From positions 62,001 to 126,000 of the forward strand of contig CAMWJF010000003.1 of NCBI GenBank assembly GCA_947174505.1: 64,000 nucleotides of DNA. The letters are read 5' to 3'. Position numbers and translations under genes: made by a program. This DNA comes from an uncultured Lachnospiraceae bacterium (GTDB lineage Bacteria > Bacillota > Clostridia > Lachnospirales > Lachnospiraceae). How positions within the stretch are numbered: the stretch's first letter is position 1; every line of letters begins with the position of its first letter. Below the pieces are notes generated by a model. That model searched no databases. It worked only from the letters and a program-made list of their open reading frames with translations, and was not told where the DNA came from. Shown piece by piece: positions 42,653 through 50,836 of the stretch.

Positions 42653-44608
42653 TCCTTTTTCAATTAAAATGCCGTCCCTGTAAGCCTGCAAAAGCTCCTC
42701 CAACTGGTGAATGATCTCCCGAAGCTCTGCACCTGTCTCCGTATCCGCGATTTTCTGCCTGGACGCGGCAGTCTCCAGAATGAAGGAATCCGAAAAAATA
42801 TCCGACTCGTGGAGGATCGCCGATTCCGTGGACTCAAAAGGCTCATGTGCCACCAGCCGCATCCCGTAGGAATTCACCACCAGTGTATATCCGGCAATGC
42901 CTGTCTTATCCTGATAGGCCTTGGAAAAACCGCCGTCGATGACAAGCAGTTTTCCGCCGCACCGGATGGGCGTCTCTCCTTTTTTCCGTTCCACAGGCAC
43001 ATGGCCGTTCACGATATGGGAACGCGACTCGTCCAGTCCAAATTCCTGCAGGATCCGGTTTACCACCATTTCACTGTCAAGCAGTCTGTAATAAGCGTTC
43101 TTCGTCTCCTTGTGAAGCTCCTTATCCTCCACCAGATACCGCTCAAAGGTGGCCATCTTGTCCTTACCGAAAACCGGGGAGTTTGGTCCCGCCCAAATAT
43201 ACCAGATAATATCCTGCCCTTTTAACTTCTCTTTCAGATCATGGGAATAATAGCCTTTTCTGGCATAATGTTCCAGCACGTCGTACAGCTCCTTGCCGCT
43301 GTATTCCTCCCCGTAAACATTGACCTTATTGAAGTTTCCTTCCTCATCCATAGGCACACAGCCGTGGTAAAGCAGATTGGAATTATAAATTTTATAAAGC
43401 CCTCCCTTGGAAAACAGAAAACGCACATGTTTCTGGAGCTTTTCACATTTGACGAAAGCCTGCCGCAGCCGCTCCATCACCTGTTCCTCCTGCTCTGTCA
43501 GCTCGTAGGGCCTGTTTCTGTTGATCGTCGGGAAATCCACATCCTTCAGGGTATAGGAAACCCCATTAAGCACAAGCGCCTTATTCTCATAATCAATGTG
43601 CTCCAACAGCAGCCTGTCCTGCATGGCAAATTCAGGGCGTCTCATAATCAGCTGGCCCTCCAGCTTAAACTGCAGAACGGCTATCGCCTTGTGCATCTTC
43701 ATATCCAGACTCAGATCTTTGGTATCGTAATCCGTATTGTACTTGATGGCAAAAGCCTCGCAGTCCGCATCCTTATAGACGTCCAGCGCAAAGGTTGCCA
43801 GCGGGATCAGGTTGATACCGTAACCCTCCTCCAGCGTATCCAGATTCCCGTATCTTGCCGCCATGCGGATCACATTCGCTATGCAGGCCAGATGGCCGCT
43901 GGCCGCTCCCATCCACACAATATCGTGGTTGCCCCACTGCACGTCCACCGAATGATACTGGCAGAGCGTGTCCAGAATGATATGCGGACCCGGCCCCCTG
44001 TCGTAAATATCCCCCACAATATGCAGATGGTCGATCACCAGCCGCTGGATCAGGTTGCTCAATGCAACGATAAACTCCTGCGCCCTGCCGATGCGGATAA
44101 TGGTGCGGATAATCTCGTTATAATAGGCCTCCTTATCCTGCACCTCCGCCTTCTCCGTGATCAGCTCCTCAATGATATAGGAAAAGTCCTGCGGCAGCGC
44201 CTTTCTCACCTTAGAGCGGGTGTATTTTGAAGAAACCCGCTTCGTAATCTGCACCAGCCTGTGCAGCGTGATCTTATACCAGTCCTCGATAGAAGCCTCG
44301 TCCTCCTGCTGTGTGACAATATCCAGCTTCTCCTCGGGATAATAGATTAACGTCGCCAGGCTCTTCTTATCCTTGATGCTCAACGTATTGCCAAACTCCT
44401 CGTCGATCTTTCTGCGCACGGAGCCGGATCCGTTTTTCAGGATATGGTTAAACTGCTCATACTCCCCGTGGATATCCGTCATAAAATGTTCCGTGCCCTT
44501 GGGCAGATTCAAAATCGCCTGTAAATTGATGATCTCCGTGGAGGCCGACGCAATGGTCGGATACTGCTTGGCAAGGCTCTTTAAGTATTTTAATTCCAAA
44601 TCGTCCAT
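42650..44608 (-). CDS. fbp: Fructose-1,6-bisphosphatase class III
   Basis: 652 residues, typical for the Firmicutes class III enzyme (Bacillus Fbp). Start MDDLELKYLKSLAKQYPT; metallophosphatase motifs are visible as MTDIHGEYEQF, VGDIYDRGPG, GNHDIVWMG and the later NGHVPV, all binding metal. It converts fructose-1,6-bisphosphate to fructose-6-phosphate in gluconeogenesis. The gene is flanked on both sides by element A copies, suggesting a single-gene unit. GGGGGAACAG precedes the start. Confidence 0.96.
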   Translation of the reverse strand: MDDLELKYLKSLAKQYPTIASASTEIINLQAILNLPKGTEHFMTDIHGEYEQFNHILKNGSGSVRRKIDEEFGNTLSIKDKKSLATLIYYPEEKLDIVTQQEDEASIEDWYKITLHRLVQITKRVSSKYTRSKVRKALPQDFSYIIEELITEKAEVQDKEAYYNEIIRTIIRIGRAQEFIVALSNLIQRLVIDHLHIVGDIYDRGPGPHIILDTLCQYHSVDVQWGNHDIVWMGAASGHLACIANVIRMAARYGNLDTLEEGYGINLIPLATFALDVYKDADCEAFAIKYNTDYDTKDLSLDMKMHKAIAVLQFKLEGQLIMRRPEFAMQDRLLLEHIDYENKALVLNGVSYTLKDVDFPTINRNRPYELTEQEEQVMERLRQAFVKCEKLQKHVRFLFSKGGLYKIYNSNLLYHGCVPMDEEGNFNKVNVYGEEYSGKELYDVLEHYARKGYYSHDLKEKLKGQDIIWYIWAGPNSPVFGKDKMATFERYLVEDKELHKETKNAYYRLLDSEMVVNRILQEFGLDESRSHIVNGHVPVERKKGETPIRCGGKLLVIDGGFSKAYQDKTGIAGYTLVVNSYGMRLVAHEPFESTESAILHESDIFSDSFILETAASRQKIADTETGAELREIIHQLEELLQAYRDGILIEKG

Positions 44609-44635
44609 CTGTTCCCCCTATTGACTCTAATCTCA

Positions 44636-44756
44636 AGACAAGCAGGCTTGTCTGGGAGAATGCCTCTTTTCAGGCATTCTCTTACGCGAAACTTAATACT
44701 TCCAGGCGTTCCGTCCTATGGCGGGACGTCTTTAGAAATACTTTTCGCGTTTCTCA
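44636..44756 (-). repeat. Element A, copy 3
   Basis: On the minus strand it starts at the dapB stop (TGAGAAACGCGAAAAG), pairs ACGCGAAA with TTTCGCGT (44743-44750 and 44684-44691), encloses a CGTCC/GGACG hairpin, then has GAGAATGCCT/AGGCATTCTC (44656-44681, perfect 10 bp) and AGACAAGC/GCTTGTCT (44636-44653). It fills almost the whole gap up to fbp. No U-run follows. Confidence 0.72.
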
Positions 44757-45509
44757 CGCTATCACATCGGCCATATCGTACAGTCCCGCCTGTTTTCCTG
44801 CGAGGAACTTGGCCGCCTGAATGGCTCCTTTTCCAAAAACGGCTTTCGAGTAAGCCCTGTGTGAAAAGGTAACCACCTCGTCCGCTCCCGCAAAAATCAC
44901 GTCATGGTCGCCCACGATGGTTCCGCCCCTGACTGCGCTGATGCCGATCTCCCTGGCATCCCTCTTCTGCCTGACCTGACTTCTGTCATACACATATTCG
45001 AAGCTGCCCCCCAGCTCCTCGTTGATGGAATCCGCCAGCGCCAGCGCCGTGCCGCTGGGCGCGTCCAGCTTCTGGTTGTGGTGCTTTTCCACGATTTCGA
45101 TGTCGAAACCCGCCGGGGAAAGCGTCTGCGCCGCCTCTTTCAAAAGCTTCAACAGCATGTTGATGCCCAGGGACATATTCGCAGATTTTAAAACAGCGAC
45201 CTGCTCCGCCGCTTTCTTCACCTTCTCAAGCTGCGCTTCGGAAAGCCCTGTGGTACACAGAACGCAGGGCAGCTTCTTCTCCACACAGTATTCCAGCAGA
45301 CCGTCCACCGCCGCCGCCACGGAAAAATCGATCACCGCGTCCGCCTCCACGGTACATTCCGAAATGCTGTTAAAGACGGGATAGTCGTTTTTTCCGCTGT
45401 CCACGGCGTCAATGCCCGCCACAATTTCAATCTCCTCATCCGCCGCAGTCAGGGATGAAATCATCTGTCCCATCTTACCGTTGCAGCCGTGCATAATCAC
45501 CTTTACCAT
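44754..45509 (-). CDS. dapB: 4-hydroxy-tetrahydrodipicolinate reductase DapB
   Basis: 251 residues. MVKVIMHGCNGKMGQMI is the dinucleotide-binding start; EKHHNQKLDAPSGTALALAD contains the catalytic His/Lys motif (HHxxKxDAPSGTA) of DapB. It reduces the DapA product on the way to diaminopimelate and lysine, and in spore formers to dipicolinate. It lies 78 bases after dapA; the gap has a CATCTG/CAGATG hairpin. GGAGG precedes the start. It is controlled together with dapA by the lysine riboswitch. Confidence 0.97.
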   Translation of the reverse strand: MVKVIMHGCNGKMGQMISSLTAADEEIEIVAGIDAVDSGKNDYPVFNSISECTVEADAVIDFSVAAAVDGLLEYCVEKKLPCVLCTTGLSEAQLEKVKKAAEQVAVLKSANMSLGINMLLKLLKEAAQTLSPAGFDIEIVEKHHNQKLDAPSGTALALADSINEELGGSFEYVYDRSQVRQKRDAREIGISAVRGGTIVGDHDVIFAGADEVVTFSHRAYSKAVFGKGAIQAAKFLAGKQAGLYDMADVIA

Positions 45510-45587
45510 TTGCCGTTTCCTCCCTTATCTGTTTCAATCAGAAAACATCTGCCGGAGCCCTCCCCGACAGATGCCTGTGTTTATTCC

Positions 45588-46472
45588 TTATAAAATCCCG
45601 TAAGCCTGCATCGCCTTTTTCAGCCGCTCCACGTTTGCCGGTTCCATATCGGACAGGGGCATATGTAAGCCGCCCACTTCCTTACCCATCAGGTTCAGGG
45701 CCGCCTTCACGGGAATCGGATTCACCTCACAGAAAAGCGCGTCGCACAGCTCGATCGCACGGAGCTGCTCCTTCCTGCTGCCCTCCACATCACCGTCCAA
45801 AAACTTCTGACAGATATCGTGAGTCTGCCCCGGCGCCACGTTGGACAGGACAGAGATCACACCGATACCGCCAAGGGACATGACCGGCACGATCTGGTCG
45901 TCATTGCCGGAGTACAGATCCACCTTATCCCCCGCCAGCGCCATAAGCTTGGCGATCTGGGAAATATTGCCGCTGGCTTCCTTGATGCCCACAATGTTAT
46001 CCACTTCCGTGCAGAGTCTCGCCGCCGTCTGGGGCTGGATATTACAGCCTGTGCGGCTGGGCACGTTATAGAGGATAATAGGCAGCTTCACAGAGTCTGC
46101 GATCTTTTTATAATGGGCATACAGACCGTTCTGGGTCGCTTTGTTATAGTAGGGCGTCACCAGAAGCAGGCCGTCCGCGCCGTATTTCTCCGCCTCCGTC
46201 GACAGATAAACCGCCGTCTCCGTACAGTTCGATCCGGTTCCCGCTACCACGGGAATCCTGCCTTTCACTGTCTCAATACAGAAGCGGATCAGCTCCAGAT
46301 GTTCCTCGTGGGTCAGCGTGGAAGACTCTCCCGTCGTGCCGCAGACAATAATAGCGTCAGTGCCTCCCGCAATCTGGAACTCCACAAGCTCCGCAAATTT
46401 CTCATAATTAATGCTGCCGTCCTCATGAAATGGGGTGACAATCGCCACGCCCGCTCCCTTAAAAATTGCCAT
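45588..46472 (-). CDS. dapA: 4-hydroxy-tetrahydrodipicolinate synthase DapA
   Basis: 294 residues from the ATG at 46472 (MAIFKGAGVAIVTPFHEDGS) with GGAG upstream; the 40 earlier codons lie in the riboswitch terminator region. Motifs: CGTTGESSTLTHEEH, LLVTPYYNKATQ with Tyr, YNVPSRTGCNI, and the Schiff-base Lys in IVGIKEASGNI. It condenses pyruvate with aspartate semialdehyde, first step of the lysine branch. Controlled by the upstream L-box element. Confidence 0.97.
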   Translation of the reverse strand: MAIFKGAGVAIVTPFHEDGSINYEKFAELVEFQIAGGTDAIIVCGTTGESSTLTHEEHLELIRFCIETVKGRIPVVAGTGSNCTETAVYLSTEAEKYGADGLLLVTPYYNKATQNGLYAHYKKIADSVKLPIILYNVPSRTGCNIQPQTAARLCTEVDNIVGIKEASGNISQIAKLMALAGDKVDLYSGNDDQIVPVMSLGGIGVISVLSNVAPGQTHDICQKFLDGDVEGSRKEQLRAIELCDALFCEVNPIPVKAALNLMGKEVGGLHMPLSDMEPANVERLKKAMQAYGIL

Positions 46473-46572
46473 ATTTATCTCCTCTCTGCACAATCTGGCC
46501 GGGAAACGCTTCTCCCTATCCGCCGCGCGGGGCACATGCTCTATATCAGCAATATGCCATATGTACCCCTGC

Positions 46573-46800
46573 GCATAATAAGAGCCGGCCACGCAGGGCC
46601 AGCTCCATAATTCTTCCGTTTCCGGTCTGGATAGCGCCCCATCATTACGATGACAGTCATACAGCTCTTAACTGTATGCCCAAGGTAAAAACTCGCAGGC
46701 CGTCTCTCCTTTCGGCGTCCTCTCCTTTCCGAACATTTCCCCTGTGCCTGTCACATCCATGCCCGTACTGATAGATAACGCAACCTCTATCAAACTTTAT
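46573..46800 (-). promoter_or_regulatory. Lysine riboswitch (L box) with terminator, upstream of dapA
   Basis: On the minus strand from 46791 the order of conserved L-box parts is GATAGAGGTTGCG, ATCAGTA, GGAAAGGAGAGGACGCCGAA, ACTGTCATCG...GGGGCGCTATC (ends 46630). These align by eye with the Bacillus lysC leader. A terminator (GAGCTGGCC/GGCCGGCTC, 46582-46605, then TTATTAT) lies just downstream and about 100 bases before dapA. Lysine binding should favour the terminator and lower dapA-dapB expression. The first base of P1 and small loops were not checked in detail. Confidence 0.88.
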
Positions 46801-46897
46801 AATGTTATCGTTCACAACATTAGAAATTCCGCTTTCAGCATTGCAGAAATTGTTATGTTGTTTACTATGGTCATCATAACACCCGGGCGCATCCATG

Positions 46898-47398
46898 TCA
46901 ATCCCATATCTTAAAATGCATGGTCTCCACCTTCGTCACCTGATCCGCCAGCGCGCAGACCCTGTCGTTTAAGGTGATGCCCGTCATAATGATTTCCATC
47001 TCCTCCGGCTTTCCCGAAAGAAGGTTTTTCAGCTCCTCCACTGTGATAATGCCGTTGTCGATCAGCCCCAGCACCTCATCCAGAATCAGCAGGGAGCATT
47101 CTCCCGTGTTCAGGATCTTTTTTGCAAAGTTCAGGCCGTTTCTGATATTGCTGCCTTCCTCCGCCTTGCGCGCATCGGAGAGCTGTGAAAAATCCTCCTC
47201 CGACTTCTCAAAACGGAAAATCTTAATCTCCGGCTCCAGGCGCTTCACAAACTCCGACTCCGCCAGACCCCTTCCCTTCAGAAACTGTATGATAACGACA
47301 TATTCTCCGTCACAGGCCGACTGAATCGCACGGCCCAGCGCCGCCGGGGATTTCCCATGCCCTTCCCCGCTGTATATCTGAATCCTGCCTTTTTCCAT
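46898..47398 (-). CDS. CobO/BtuR-like ATP-binding protein
   Basis: 166 residues from the ATG at 47398 (MEKGRIQIYSGEGHGKSPAALG). The P-loop has the CobO spacing (GxGxGK) but reads GKS-P where corrinoid adenosyltransferases have GKT-T. FLKGRGLAESEF, LLILDEVLGLIDNGIIT and a final MTGITLN follow the CobO pattern. CobO adenylates cob(I)alamin; the altered loop and lack of any cobalamin gene nearby leave the activity open. It lies between the SSB-like gene and the lysine riboswitch. Confidence 0.78.
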   Translation of the reverse strand: MEKGRIQIYSGEGHGKSPAALGRAIQSACDGEYVVIIQFLKGRGLAESEFVKRLEPEIKIFRFEKSEEDFSQLSDARKAEEGSNIRNGLNFAKKILNTGECSLLILDEVLGLIDNGIITVEELKNLLSGKPEEMEIIMTGITLNDRVCALADQVTKVETMHFKIWD

Positions 47399-47546
47399 CG
47401 CCAGCACCCCGTATTTTCATATTTAAATAGATAAACTCAGAATAGCACAAACCTTTGGGGGATGCAAGCCGTTACTTCCCACCCGCATCATGCTTTTGCT
47501 GTCCGGCGTCGGAGCAGGCGCCAAAACGCACATGGAACCGCAAGCC

Positions 47547-48179
47547 TCACTCTTCCTCCACCAGCTCCAGCTTGCTGACGGAAACCTCGTAAGCAATCCT
47601 TCTTTCCAGCTGCTCCTCCGACAGTTTTTTCATATATTCCCGGCTCTGGATCCTGCCCCAGATGGCGCAGCGGCTCCCCACCTCAAAGTTACTGGCAAAT
47701 CTGGCGTTGCGCCCCCAGCAGATGCAGGGTATGTAATCCGATTTCCCGTAAGGCCTGTTTACTGCCAGAAGCAGATCGGCAATCTCCCTGCCAAGCGGAG
47801 TCTTGCGGTAAACCGGCGCTTTACAGATATAACCGTCTAAAAAAATCTGGTTCGTCTTTGCCCCTTCCCCGATATCGTCCACAAACTCGATTTCCCGGGC
47901 AAAAACAGACAGAACCAGCCTGTTCTTTCTCTCCTCATGCCTGTTATAGGAGCGGAACTGTCCCGTGATGCATATCTTCAAGCCCTTGTAATCCTCATTT
48001 ACGTCAATGAGCCTCTCAGACACCATCACCGGTATGATATCAGTTGACTCACTGAGTCGATCTACGCTGATATCTACCATATAAAAGCCCTCTCCGAAAA
48101 TCTCGTGGCTGAAGGAAAAATCGCTTACAATCTCCCCCATAACCGCCACCTGGTTGTTTTCAATTACCTTATCCGTCAT
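47547..48179 (-). CDS. SSB-like protein with tandem OB folds
   Basis: 210 residues from the ATG at 48179 with GGAGG upstream. Two OB-fold segments are seen: residues 1 to about 100 (ISVDRLSESTDIIPVMVSERL, GLKICITGQFRSYNRHE) and about 110 to 200 (IFLDGYICKAPVYRKTPLGREIADLLLAVNRPYG region, YIPCICWGRNARFAS, RCAIWGRIQSREY). The second has the strand pattern of bacterial SSB/PriB. There is no acidic SSB tail, so it is not the main SSB. Widely found in Lachnospiraceae; role unknown, perhaps a specialised ssDNA- or RNA-binding protein. Confidence 0.75.
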   Translation of the reverse strand: MTDKVIENNQVAVMGEIVSDFSFSHEIFGEGFYMVDISVDRLSESTDIIPVMVSERLIDVNEDYKGLKICITGQFRSYNRHEERKNRLVLSVFAREIEFVDDIGEGAKTNQIFLDGYICKAPVYRKTPLGREIADLLLAVNRPYGKSDYIPCICWGRNARFASNFEVGSRCAIWGRIQSREYMKKLSEEQLERRIAYEVSVSKLELVEEE

Positions 48180-48288
48180 GTTTTCCTCCATTCTGCTCAA
48201 GTATTTCAACACCGTGCCAAATTCCGGCCCTGAACTGTTATTGTATTATCAATATATAAGATACGGCGGGAAAATAGAACTGTAAGGG

Positions 48289-48621
48289 GTCGCGCGCATA
48301 AGGAACAGGAACCTATTTTTGTCACCAAAAACGGGTATAGCGACTTAGTTGTTATGAGTAGTGAATTGTATGATAAATTTGCTAGGATTAACCGCATCGA
48401 TCAGGCTATCTTTGAATCCGAACAGGAAAAGGCAAACGACGCGGAAGCTATTGATGCAGAAACAGTTTTTGCAGAACTGGAAAAGCGTAATGAGGGCAGA
48501 TTATGCCAAAAAAAATTATCGACAGTTACTAACCGATAACTATATCGCCATTTTCCGAATTGATGAAGCAAACAAAATCGTATGTGTTGTTACGATACAA
48601 TATCAGGGGAGATACTTATAA
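48289..48621 (+). pseudogene. Remnant of a Phd-type antitoxin and ParE-type toxin pair
   Basis: The frame through 48300-48490 encodes HKEQEPIFVTKNGYSDLVVMS followed by a helical tail, the C-terminal two thirds of a Phd/YefM-like antitoxin; its N-terminus with a proper start is missing. The next frame begins MRADYAKKNYRQLLTDNYIAI and ends IVCVVTIQYQGRYL, which looks like the first residues of a ParE/RelE toxin joined to its last strands with the middle deleted. Neither gene can give a full protein. About 70 bases further on, a short frame (MPAARAAELEKLRAEL) may be another relic. Confidence 0.65.
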
Positions 48622-48667
48622 AAGCGAAGTCAGCAAATGCCCGCCGCACGGGCCGCAGAATTAGAAA

Positions 48668-48692
48668 AACTCCGCGCTGAACTTGCGGAGTT
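48668..48692 (-). terminator. Terminator at the end of the glycan operon
   Basis: AACTCCGC/GCGGAGTT 8-bp stem; on the minus strand followed by TTTCT, about 20 bases after the last gene of the glycan operon (stop at 48710). Confidence 0.7.
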
Positions 48693-48709
48693 AAAAAGTT
48701 GAGCTGCAT

Positions 48710-50836
48710 TTACAGCATATCCACCATATCCGTCATCCGGTTAAAAAACGGATCCTCCACCTTTAGGTTTAGGAAATCCTGATCTGTAACCTCCACGCGG
48801 TGAATCATGGATAAAAAGACTTCATCCAGCCTTTTATTTATTTTTCTGGCGGATATGGGGCACAGCTTCAGGTATTCCCGGAAGTACCCCCGGATCCCTT
48901 CCTGCGCTTCCTGAAAACATCGAATATCGCCCGCTTTTCTGGTTTCACGCTCATACATGGGATTCCCCTTTTCATCAAACCCTTTTATGGATGGCATAGG
49001 CGCTGTCAGCATGGTCTCAAGGATATAATAATCCTGAAAAATAGCGCTGGTATTCCTCTCCGCATCATTATAAAAAGATATGATGTCCAGATTTTTTCCC
49101 CGCATCTGTTCCTCATCCAGTCGGAGAAAATAGATGCCTTTCAAATGGCAGGGTAAGAGCCTGCTAATATACATCTGCGTGGTGCCTTTCGCAACAAAAT
49201 CAAAGAAGGCAGCGTCTCCCTCTTTTATATGCTGTTTCTCAATATATACACGATAATTTTCCCTGTTTTTTGCCGTGCGTTTAAAAATTTCCTCCTTATA
49301 GTCCAGCAGCTGCGCCCGTTCATCCATCTCATCCACACGGATTCCGAACCGCTTTTCAAGCTGTCCCGTCAGGCTTCCGCTGAATTTCATCTCCCCAACA
49401 TAACGGATATCTTCCTCATTCTCCATACATGCCCGTATCGCAGCCGTTCTGGACGTCAGAAAGTAAACAGAAGAAATACTGTTACACAGTTCGTCATACA
49501 GCTGCTTGACCAGATAACCGTCCCGGGCGCAGAAAAGTATATTTTCCAGCCGAAATTCCTTCACCTGTTCCCGAAACCACAGCACAAAATCACATATCAT
49601 CGGCGCGAAAAATACATACCCGATGTCATATGCAGCACTCACACCAATCCGCCGTTCCTTTGTCTCAAACTGAAACGGGCTGTTAAAGACACGGGCTGCA
49701 AACATGCCGATCCTGATCCTGTCCGACAGGGAGTCCGTATCGTCCCACACCCCCATATATCCTGCCAGTTCCAGAAGATCCATGCCACTGTAAAGGCGGC
49801 AGGCGGTGATTCCATTTTTTTCGGCATGCTCCACATCTGCAGTCCCGTCATCCCCGATATGCAGATACCGCTCCGCCTTCATCTCTTCCTTATACTTCTG
49901 AAAGAGCATCTGGGTTTTCCCCGTTTCAAACTCGCAGGAAACAAACACCTCCGTATATTGTGTGATACCGCACTTCTCCATAATGCCTGTGATCTGTTTC
50001 CTGTTATAGTAGGAATCCGATACGACAGAAACCTTTTTCCCGCACGCTGCCAGCCCCGAAAGTATCTCGCAGACATCCTTTCGGGGAATCAAAAGCCCAC
50101 AGTCTATCTCCCACTCCAGCACCGCCATCTGCTCCGGCTCGATTTCCGGTATCTGGTATGTATGCTTCATATGTGAGTAAATTTCCGTAAGTCCCGGCGC
50201 CCGTTCTCTTGACAGTTCCTTTTCACTGGCCATCCGCCTGGCTGGAAAATCCTCTATGACGATGCCGTGCTGCCGCAGCCTGTCGTCCACCAGCTCAAAC
50301 ACATCTGAGGGAAATAAAACCTGCCTCATAATCAGTGTATCAAACAAGTCAAAGCTGACGGCATCGTACTTTTCTATCTGCCGCATCAGCTCTTCTCTGG
50401 TAATCCCCTCTGCCTTTTGAAAATCATAAACCACACGCTGTATATCACACAGGTTGTTTCCCCGCACATCAAGCAGGGCGATATTCCGCTCCCGGCATGT
50501 CCCGCCGATCCTTCTGGCAATGGCACGGCAGGATCCCGGGCGGGCCGCCACGAGAATCAGTCTGACCTGCTTCTCAACCGCCTGCTCCAGCGAAATAATC
50601 GGTATTTCATATAAGATTCCGCTGCTTTGATAGCCGTCCAGCAGTCCAACTATCTGGCATATGCCGCCAATCTCCGCCAAAACTCTTTCGGTTTCTGTCC
50701 CCAGCCCGTAGACTGCGATTTTACTTCCTTGATATTTTGAAATGATATTCTGTAACTCAGACACCGTTTTTCTCTCTTTCCCCTTCAAGCTGCATCTGCA
50801 ATGCTTTCTCCGGCTCCTTTCCGTCTGCCGTTCCAT
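48710..50836 (-). CDS. Rossmann module plus HAD-like protein of the glycan operon
   Basis: Up to 708 residues. A GTG at 50764 (VSELQNIISKYQGSKIAVYG) is a likely true start; the ATG at 50836 would add 24 basic residues. First comes the operon's Rossmann-like module (SKIAVYGLGTETERVLAEIG, then VGLLDGYQSSG), then a HAD-type hydrolase domain (AVSFDLFDTLIMR with DxFDT, VVSDSYYNRKQI, HIGDDGTADVEHA), and a long C-terminal domain with LFCARDGYLVKQLYDEL and FFDFVAKGTTQMYISRLL. This HAD-plus-tail layout is known from surface-polysaccharide loci in Firmicutes without defined function. It may be a phosphatase or kinase acting on a sugar phosphate. Last gene of the operon, 0 bases after the preceding gene. 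Confidence 0.75.
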   Translation of the reverse strand: MERQTERSRRKHCRCSLKGKERKTVSELQNIISKYQGSKIAVYGLGTETERVLAEIGGICQIVGLLDGYQSSGILYEIPIISLEQAVEKQVRLILVAARPGSCRAIARRIGGTCRERNIALLDVRGNNLCDIQRVVYDFQKAEGITREELMRQIEKYDAVSFDLFDTLIMRQVLFPSDVFELVDDRLRQHGIVIEDFPARRMASEKELSRERAPGLTEIYSHMKHTYQIPEIEPEQMAVLEWEIDCGLLIPRKDVCEILSGLAACGKKVSVVSDSYYNRKQITGIMEKCGITQYTEVFVSCEFETGKTQMLFQKYKEEMKAERYLHIGDDGTADVEHAEKNGITACRLYSGMDLLELAGYMGVWDDTDSLSDRIRIGMFAARVFNSPFQFETKERRIGVSAAYDIGYVFFAPMICDFVLWFREQVKEFRLENILFCARDGYLVKQLYDELCNSISSVYFLTSRTAAIRACMENEEDIRYVGEMKFSGSLTGQLEKRFGIRVDEMDERAQLLDYKEEIFKRTAKNRENYRVYIEKQHIKEGDAAFFDFVAKGTTQMYISRLLPCHLKGIYFLRLDEEQMRGKNLDIISFYNDAERNTSAIFQDYYILETMLTAPMPSIKGFDEKGNPMYERETRKAGDIRCFQEAQEGIRGYFREYLKLCPISARKINKRLDEVFLSMIHRVEVTDQDFLNLKVEDPFFNRMTDMVDML

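Noticed and set aside
46473-46897. T-box leader before dapA
   Set aside because: No AGGGTGGxACCGCG-type sequence is present, and the region fits a lysine riboswitch instead.
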